A DNA stretch of 64,000 nt from Candidatus Hecatella orcuttiae (GTDB lineage Archaea > Thermoproteota > Bathyarchaeia > Hecatellales > Hecatellaceae). Below, piece after piece: positions 57,825 to 64,000 of this stretch. The notes below the pieces were generated by a model. That model was not told the origin of the DNA and ran no database searches. It saw nothing but the letters and a program-made list of their open reading frames with translations. The stretch covers positions 248,001 to 312,000 of the forward strand of contig MTLY02000002.1 of assembly GCA_002011035.2 (NCBI GenBank). Direction: 5' to 3'. Each line of letters opens with the position of its first letter. The first letter of the stretch is position 1. Made by a program: the position numbers and the translations under genes.

Positions 57825-59285
57825 TTAAACCTGTTTGCGGCTTAGAATCTCCACGAATTTCTCCGCACCCTTCGGAGGCTTCGTCAGGAAGCTCACCGCG
57901 AGGAAGACTATTGAGCTGCAGAGGATCCCCCAAACTCCAGGCCAATGCCCAAGAGGAAAGGTGCGGGTAAAGTAGAGGAAGCCTACCACGGCGATTCCGG
58001 CTAGGATGCTGGACACAGCTCCCGCGGCTGTGGCCCTCTTCCAGAAGAACCCTCCTAAAACCGCGGGGACAAACTGTAGCAGGCCTGCGGAAGACATGAC
58101 TGAAAGCTCTACAAGTAATCCCGCGGGGCGAATGGAGAAAGCTACGATGACCGCTGCCATGATCAGAATGGTAGCTCGACCTACTCTCAAGCCTCCCAGC
58201 TCACTAGCTTTCGGCCTCAGACCCTTGTATAGGTCAACAGCTGTCATGGAGCTCAAGGACAGGAGAATGGAGTCCACTGTTGAAACCGCTGCGGCCAAGA
58301 TTCCCACCATGACCAGCAGGGCTAAGGGAGCGGGCACGAGGGTGAGAAGCGACGGCATGGCCAAATCCGGGTTAGCCAAATCGGGCAGCAGGATTTTAGC
58401 CGCCAACCCCAGCATGGTTACGATGATGGTGTAGGTGAAGCCGAAGACGAGGAAGCCTCTGAACATGTTCTTCAGGGACCAAACCGAGTTGGGGACGAAA
58501 AACCTCTGAACAACTTGGGGGTTGGTGATAGAGAAGAAAAACCAGGGGAGAGTCAAGCCTAGAAACTTGGGGAAGTTAAAAAACTTCCCGGGCCCCGGCA
58601 CCACCAGCAACTCAGGATGCTCTGTTTCGAGGGCGGAGAAGAAGCTTCCGAAGCCTCCTAGGCCTATCTGGATGACAAAGAAGAGGAGAATAAGGGCTAG
58701 GGTGATCATCATGGAAGCCTGCAAGGCATCCGTCCAAGCTACAGCCCTCATGCCACCCCACCAGGTGTAAGCGGCGATGACGAAGCCCATGAAGAGCACC
58801 CCGGCGATGAAAGGTATCTGACCGCCAGAGAGGGTGCTTATCAGGTAGGCGGGGCCGACCAACTGCACCGACATGTAGGGAACGAGGAAAACCAAGCAGG
58901 CGGCAGCCATCACCACCGCGGCGAATCTGTTCTCATACCGGTCCCCCAAAAACTGGGCGGGGGTTACGTAGCTTCTCAGCCTGCCGGCGGCGTAAAATCG
59001 AAGGCCCACCATCACCGCTACCATCAAACCCATGAGGTAGATGAGCTCAAAACCCAGAGCTCCTACGCCTCCCACGTAGGTGAACCCCACGAGGCCCACC
59101 ATCATGAAAGCGCTGTAGGTTGTGGCGCTGTAGGTGAGGGCGGAAACCGTGCCCCCCAGCCTCCTACCCGCTATGAAATACTCCTCTAGGCCTTTGCCCG
59201 TTCTCATGCGGCCGTAATGGGCGATGAGGAAACTGGCGGTGAAGAAAACGCCTATGGTGAGGTAAATCCACCCTGCGGAGACCAA
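57825..59285 (-). CDS. Sodium:solute symporter (SSS family)
   Basis: LEEYFIAGRRLGGTVSALTYSATTYSAFMMVG... many TM segments. Confidence 0.9.
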   Translation of the reverse strand: MVSAGWIYLTIGVFFTASFLIAHYGRMRTGKGLEEYFIAGRRLGGTVSALTYSATTYSAFMMVGLVGFTYVGGVGALGFELIYLMGLMVAVMVGLRFYAAGRLRSYVTPAQFLGDRYENRFAAVVMAAACLVFLVPYMSVQLVGPAYLISTLSGGQIPFIAGVLFMGFVIAAYTWWGGMRAVAWTDALQASMMITLALILLFFVIQIGLGGFGSFFSALETEHPELLVVPGPGKFFNFPKFLGLTLPWFFFSITNPQVVQRFFVPNSVWSLKNMFRGFLVFGFTYTIIVTMLGLAAKILLPDLANPDLAMPSLLTLVPAPLALLVMVGILAAAVSTVDSILLSLSSMTAVDLYKGLRPKASELGGLRVGRATILIMAAVIVAFSIRPAGLLVELSVMSSAGLLQFVPAVLGGFFWKRATAAGAVSSILAGIAVVGFLYFTRTFPLGHWPGVWGILCSSIVFLAVSFLTKPPKGAEKFVEILSRKQV

Positions 59286-59286
59286 G

Positions 59287-59478
59287 CTAATCTTCCCACC
59301 TTGAAATCAGAGAAAACATGGAGACTATGGCGACCAGCGCCAAAACCGCCCAGAACAAGTAGGCTCCGTAGATGCGGGGGAAATCCGCCAAAACCGTATA
59401 GGGTACAACGTAGGCCAAGGCTAAAAGGGCGACGAACCAGCCGAGCCACAGAAGCCGGGCTCCCGGCAAAGGGGTCAC
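59287..59478 (-). CDS. Small membrane protein upstream of the SSS symporter
   Basis: Two TM segments in 63 aa; next to the symporter gene on the same strand. Confidence 0.6.
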   Translation of the reverse strand: MTPLPGARLLWLGWFVALLALAYVVPYTVLADFPRIYGAYLFWAVLALVAIVSMFSLISRWED

Positions 59479-59563
59479 AACCTTTCAAAAGTATTTTCAT
59501 TACTAAAAGTGGAGCCAGATATTAAATATTTCGACATCCAAAATATAGGATGAGCTGAAGCCT

Positions 59564-60403
59564 ATGGCTGAAAAAATACTGCTAGGCCCCGCAGGAATCC
59601 CCACGGTAACCAAGCCTCGGTCTTCGGTGGAAGGTGTTAAAACCGTGGCCGGCCTAGGCCTCCAGGCCATAGAAATCCAGTTTGTGCGGGGAGTGAACAT
59701 GAGCCTTGAAGCGGCTGAAGAAGTGGGAAGAGTGGCGAAAAAATTAAACGTGGAACTCTCCATTCACGCTCCCTACTACATCAACCTCTGCTCTGAGAAG
59801 AAGAAGACCGTCGAAGAGTCCAAGCAGAGGATCCTCGACTCTGCTACTCGAGGAGAGAAGATGGGCGCACACATCGTGGTCATTCACCCCGGGTACTACG
59901 GTCAACTGACTTCGGAGAAAGCCTTCAAGATGGTGGAGGAAAGCTTTCAAGACCTCCTAGGCAGGCTGAGGGACGAAGGCGTCGGAAAGGTTAAACTCGG
60001 GCTTGAAACCATGGGGAAGCAAAGCCAGTTTGGAACCCTCGACGAAATCATCCAGCTATGCCGGGAAGTGGACTGCGTGCCCAACGTGGACTTTGCCCAC
60101 ATCTTCGCTAGGCAGGGGGGCAAGATAGACTACGGAGAAATCCTCGACCGGGTGGCTGAGCTGAAGCTGCCGCATCTCCACGTGCACTTTTCAGGAATAA
60201 ACTGGACTCCTGTTAAGGGAACGGATAAAGGCAACGAAAAAAACCACTTGGAGATAAAAGCCAACCAGCCTCCCTTCGAGCCTTTGGCAAGAGAAATTTT
60301 GAGGAGAAAAGTCAGCGCCACCATCATTTCCGAATCCCCCATTCTAGAACAGGACAGTTTAGCCATGAAGAGGATCTTTGAAAAACTCGGCTACAAGTTT
60401 TAA
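59564..60403 (+). CDS. nfo: Endonuclease IV-like TIM-barrel protein
   Basis: ELSIHAPYYINLCSEKKKTVEESKQRILDSATRGEKMGAHIVVIHPGYYG... GLETMGKQSQFGTLDEI... NVDFAHIFAR. Confidence 0.85.
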   Translation: MAEKILLGPAGIPTVTKPRSSVEGVKTVAGLGLQAIEIQFVRGVNMSLEAAEEVGRVAKKLNVELSIHAPYYINLCSEKKKTVEESKQRILDSATRGEKMGAHIVVIHPGYYGQLTSEKAFKMVEESFQDLLGRLRDEGVGKVKLGLETMGKQSQFGTLDEIIQLCREVDCVPNVDFAHIFARQGGKIDYGEILDRVAELKLPHLHVHFSGINWTPVKGTDKGNEKNHLEIKANQPPFEPLAREILRRKVSATIISESPILEQDSLAMKRIFEKLGYKF

Positions 60404-60441
60404 CCCAACGATTAAGACTGCTTTTTAAAGGAAACAAATTT

Positions 60442-61401
60442 ATGCGATTCCGAAGATCAGTCTTGGGGAACAGTGAACAAAAAGTGTACGACCTCGTTAT
60501 TGTGGGAAGCGGCTGCGCCGGGTTGACGGCGGCTCTCTACGCGGCCAGAGCTGGACTGAAGACCGTGGTTTTGGAGAAAGAGGTCATAGGAGGGCAGATT
60601 TCCCTCACGGCCACGGTGGAAAATTACCCCGGCTTCAAGGAAATCAGCGGCCCGGAGTTGATGAGGCTTTTCCAAGAGCAGGCTGAAGCGGCGGGAGCTG
60701 AAATTCAAACAGCGGAAGTTTCAGCCATAGAAGACCTAGGAGACAGGAAGCTGGTTAAGACAAGCTCAGGGGACCTTGAAGCCAGAGCCGTCATCATAGC
60801 CACCGGCTCCTCTCCTAGACAACTGGGCGTCAAAGGGGAAAAGGAGCTCATCGGGAAAGGGGTTGCCTTCTGCGCACTCTGCGACGGGCCTATTTTCACC
60901 GGCAAAGACGTGGCGGTGGTGGGAGGGGGAAACTCAGCCACGAAAGAAGCCATCTACTTGACCAAGATGGTGAACAAAGTGTATCTCATTCACCGAAGAG
61001 ATAAGTTGAGGGCTGAGAAGTCATGGCAGGAAAAAGCCTTCCGAAACGAGAAAATAGAATTCATCTTCGACACCGTGGTGGAAGAAGTAGTGGGAAGAGA
61101 CCGGCTGGAAAAACTCGTGCTCAAAAACCTTAAAACAGGGAAGCTTTCCGAGCTTCGCGTAGACGGTGTTTTCATCTACATCGGCCTGAAGCCCAACACG
61201 GATTTCGTCAACGTTAAGAAAAATCCGAATGGAACTATCCTAACCGACGAATGCATGCGAACCTCGGTTCCCGGAATCTTCGCAGCGGGAGACTGCAGAG
61301 ACAAGTGCATGCGGCAGATTGTAACTTGCGTAGGCGAAGGAGCCACCGCCGCTATCCAAGCTTACGAGTACGTAGAAGAACTGAGGGGAAAGAAAACCTG
61401 A
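60442..61401 (+). CDS. trxB: Thioredoxin reductase
   Basis: DLVIVGSGCAGLTAALYAARAGL... FCALCDGPIFTGKDVAVVGGGNSATKEAIYLTKM... GIFAAGDCRDK. Confidence 0.93.
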   Translation: MRFRRSVLGNSEQKVYDLVIVGSGCAGLTAALYAARAGLKTVVLEKEVIGGQISLTATVENYPGFKEISGPELMRLFQEQAEAAGAEIQTAEVSAIEDLGDRKLVKTSSGDLEARAVIIATGSSPRQLGVKGEKELIGKGVAFCALCDGPIFTGKDVAVVGGGNSATKEAIYLTKMVNKVYLIHRRDKLRAEKSWQEKAFRNEKIEFIFDTVVEEVVGRDRLEKLVLKNLKTGKLSELRVDGVFIYIGLKPNTDFVNVKKNPNGTILTDECMRTSVPGIFAAGDCRDKCMRQIVTCVGEGATAAIQAYEYVEELRGKKT

Positions 61402-61420
61402 ACACCAACTTGAGCGAAGA

Positions 61421-62443
61421 CTACAGCTCCTGAGGTGAACTTTGAAGCGCCTTCCAAAGCTCATCTTGGAGAGGTGCGGGCAGTCTTCTTGCCAAGCCGT
61501 TTTTTCCCACCATTACTCTGACTTTGGGGTCTTTCAGAATCTTCCCTATGACAGCGGCTTCGGAGCCCTCGCGAGTAAGGCTTTCTACGATGTCATCCGT
61601 CCTCTGCGGCTCCGCTACTATGAGGAGCGCCCCAGAGCTCACCAGCCTCAGGGGATTGACGGCGAAGACCCGGCAGATTTCCCGGGTTTCAGGCCTGATG
61701 GGAATTTTGTCCTCGTAGACCCTGAACCCCGTCCCCGAGGCGTCAGCCAGCTCGTGGAGGCCTGCAGCTAGGCCTCCTTCTGTGGGGTCGTGCATGGCTT
61801 GAACTCCGCCCGTTTCGAAGGCGGTTAAGGCTTCTTGAACCACGCTGATTTCCCGGTAAAACTTCTCCGCCCTTTCCACGGTTTTCTTCCCCAGCCTTTC
61901 AACCAACAAACTTTTCCTGTCAGATGCTAGGATGGCGGTGCCTTCGATGCCCACTCCCTTGGTCAGAATTATCTTAGCTCCCGCCTTAGCATTCCTGCAA
62001 GCCGCATACCGGCCCCTCTCAGCCAAGCCTGCTGAAAAACCCACGACCAAGGGGTGGCTTAGGCCCGGAGTAACCTCGCTGTGGCCGCCTACCACAGCAA
62101 CCCCCAACCGGAGGGCGGCTGAGCCTATTTGGGCGGAGATTTCCTTCAAGGTTTTTTCTCCAGACCCCGGGGGAAGCATGATGCAGGAGAGAAGCCACTG
62201 AGGCCTGATCCCTCGCGTGGCTACATCGTTGCAGGCGATGTGAGCTGCCGCCCAGCCGATTTTTCTCACCGCGCCGCTGATGGGGTCACAGGATAGGGCT
62301 AGGAGGCTTCTCCCCGCCTTGACGATGGCGGCGTCCTCCCCTTTGGCAGGTCCGAGGACCACGTCGCCACGTTTTAAGCCTAAATATCGGAAGACCTGGG
62401 CCTTCAAAACCTTCGGGGGTGTTTTTCCCAACGGCAGCTTCAT
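61421..62443 (-). CDS. AIR synthase-related (HypE/PurM superfamily) protein
   Basis: GEDAAIVKAGRSLLALSCDPISGAVRKIGWAAAHIACNDVATRGI... AMHDPTEGGLAAGLHELA. Confidence 0.85.
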   Translation of the reverse strand: MKLPLGKTPPKVLKAQVFRYLGLKRGDVVLGPAKGEDAAIVKAGRSLLALSCDPISGAVRKIGWAAAHIACNDVATRGIRPQWLLSCIMLPPGSGEKTLKEISAQIGSAALRLGVAVVGGHSEVTPGLSHPLVVGFSAGLAERGRYAACRNAKAGAKIILTKGVGIEGTAILASDRKSLLVERLGKKTVERAEKFYREISVVQEALTAFETGGVQAMHDPTEGGLAAGLHELADASGTGFRVYEDKIPIRPETREICRVFAVNPLRLVSSGALLIVAEPQRTDDIVESLTREGSEAAVIGKILKDPKVRVMVGKNGLARRLPAPLQDELWKALQSSPQEL

Positions 62444-62451
62444 GCGCTATT

Positions 62452-63717
62452 TTAACCTCTAGCCTTCTCATCTGAAAACAGTCTGGTGGAGGGTTTGGAC
62501 TCCGACTCAGAAGGCTGAGAAATTAGCTCCACGACGGTGAAGCTTCCTGTGGAAAGCTCCGTTTCCCCCTGAAGACCCGGCTTAGCCGTCACGTTTTTCA
62601 GCCTGATCTGAACGCCCGGTGGAAACTTGGCCAAGATCTCCGCCTGCTTTCTCCAAGCGGAAACCCTGAGGACGCCGGTTTCATCCCTCAGCCTAAAGCT
62701 GGCCACCTGGGTTTGGGTTCCGTCCTTCAGGGTCACTTCCCTCACAGCCGGAGCGTCGACCATCACGCCTTCCACGGTGAGGTTCCTCATGCCGGGGTTG
62801 ATCCTGCCTAGGGGTGTAGGCTTGTCTTCCACTGGAGCGGCGGGTGTGGGTGTAGGCGTCAGCTTCAGGTAGGTGTTTCTGTTGACGTGGGCTTCCAGTT
62901 CACCCAGCCTGTTCTCCCGGGTTTTCCCCCTGATTACCTCTATTCTGTCTCCCACCCGGGCTTTTTCCACGGCCTCCACCCAGTCGTTCCATACTACGAG
63001 GTTTATCTCCCCGGAGTCATCCCTCAGCCTCAGCCGCATCACCGTCCCCTCCCCTCCGTCGCTTCTGAGAAATTTTCTGGCAGGGTAGGCCTGGATGATT
63101 TCCCCTGAGAGGTTGACTTCTTCCCCCGGTTTCTTCAGGCTTCGGATTTCTTGGAAAAACTCCCCGAGGGCGGGAACTTGGACTTCCCCGCCGACTTGGC
63201 TTGGGGGGATAAGCGCTATCCTTCCGCTGTCAGCCACATGGAGCTCGGTTTTTCCCGCGAGGGAGGTTCGGGTGTAGCCGTGTTCTATCTTCACAACGGC
63301 ATCGGGCTGGATTTTCAGCCGCTCCGCTTCTTCAGCCTTCTGATTCCACAGGTAAACCTCCAGCACTCCTGTCTTGTCCCCTAAAAGCAGCCTCTTGAGT
63401 TTTCCTTCCTGACCGTCCGGTCTCTTGAAGAGTTTTACCGGGTAGACTCCCAGAACCCTCCCTGTGAGGGATACGTCCCTCAAACCTGAGATGACATCTT
63501 CGATTTCAGTGTCAACAGCCAGACTGCTGTCCCAAAGAGAAACTCCAAGGTCTAGAGCCACGAGGAAAGCGGCACCTTCAGGGTTGAGGAGGCTTTTAGC
63601 TTCAGCCCTCTTACTTTCCACCATCTCCAGCAGTTTTTCTCTGGTCAAATCCGGCTTCTCAGCCATAATTTTGACGAGGATAGCTTCAAGCCTGCTGGAA
63701 GGCTGCGGCTCCGTCAT
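62452..63717 (-). CDS. Replication protein A-like OB-fold ssDNA-binding protein
   Basis: Multiple OB-fold repeats: LTGRVLGVYPVKLFKRPDGQEGKLKRLLLGDKTGVLEVYLWNQKAEEAERLKI; GTVMRLRLRDDSGEINLVVWNDW. Confidence 0.9.
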   Translation of the reverse strand: MTEPQPSSRLEAILVKIMAEKPDLTREKLLEMVESKRAEAKSLLNPEGAAFLVALDLGVSLWDSSLAVDTEIEDVISGLRDVSLTGRVLGVYPVKLFKRPDGQEGKLKRLLLGDKTGVLEVYLWNQKAEEAERLKIQPDAVVKIEHGYTRTSLAGKTELHVADSGRIALIPPSQVGGEVQVPALGEFFQEIRSLKKPGEEVNLSGEIIQAYPARKFLRSDGGEGTVMRLRLRDDSGEINLVVWNDWVEAVEKARVGDRIEVIRGKTRENRLGELEAHVNRNTYLKLTPTPTPAAPVEDKPTPLGRINPGMRNLTVEGVMVDAPAVREVTLKDGTQTQVASFRLRDETGVLRVSAWRKQAEILAKFPPGVQIRLKNVTAKPGLQGETELSTGSFTVVELISQPSESESKPSTRLFSDEKARG

Positions 63718-63887
63718 TTTTTTCCAAGCCCTAAAGAGAAGAGCGGTGGGAGGCGGCTCTTCATCGATCCCTTCATGGTAAGCCGTTACCTAAAATAGAT
63801 TTTGCTCCAAGCGAACTCCCTCAATCTTTAAATAAAGGAGGCCTTCACAATTCTAACGGTTTTTGAGAGAGGTTCTGACCGTGGACG

Positions 63888-64000
63888 GTGGTCGAGTTCC
63901 ATCGGAAAAAGCAGGAGGACTCCTTTCTCCACACTAGAGACGTGGAGGTGGAAGGCCACCTAATCGACTCCATGATCCTCTCCAGGATCTGGGACAGGAT
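63888..64000 (+). CDS. 5' end of a LOR/SDH-like (TIGR00300-type) protein, truncated by window end
   Basis: GTG-initiated VVEFHRKKQEDSFLHTRDVEVEGHLIDSMILSRIWDR; similarity judged on a short fragment. Confidence 0.4.
   Translation, partial: MVEFHRKKQEDSFLHTRDVEVEGHLIDSMILSRIWDR

Noticed and set aside
1-64000. CRISPR arrays, insertion sequences, integrases, prophage genes
   Set aside because: No spaced repeats, transposase/integrase motifs or att-like direct repeats were seen anywhere in the window.

Overview
The window is a gene-dense archaeal chromosome segment. Archaeal markers include aCPSF1, a Cdc48-type AAA ATPase, FEN1, aEF1B, Pth2, Bud32, Lsm, L37e, archaeal SepF, a 20S proteasome beta subunit, pantoate kinase plus phosphopantothenate synthetase, and MpgS. 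The lineage is probably TACK/Bathyarchaeia-like and thermophilic, but I cannot fix it from sequence alone. I see no CRISPR array, transposon or prophage. Most ORFs are ordinary housekeeping genes.

The standout is a three-gene cassette at ~6975-10433. It encodes a short SMC ATPase whose C-terminal motifs read like eukaryotic Smc5, a protein that looks like a divergent kleisin, and a protein whose C-terminal half resembles the MAGE/Nse3 (KITE) winged-helix fold. It lies only ~3 kb downstream of the canonical smc-scpA-scpB operon. I read it as a candidate second, Smc5/6-like SMC-kleisin-KITE complex in an archaeon.

Secondary highlights:
- A tRNA-Ala(GGC) that appears to carry two tiny introns (18 and 21 nt) whose bulge-helix-bulge folds are mutually exclusive.
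- An L37e gene whose conserved N-terminus lies in frame behind the Lsm stop codon with no standard start codon.
- A 55-bp perfect repeat between the two AAA domains of cdc48, suggesting gene conversion.
- A split purH.
- A Feo cluster with a small Cys-rich protein and a large unknown membrane protein.
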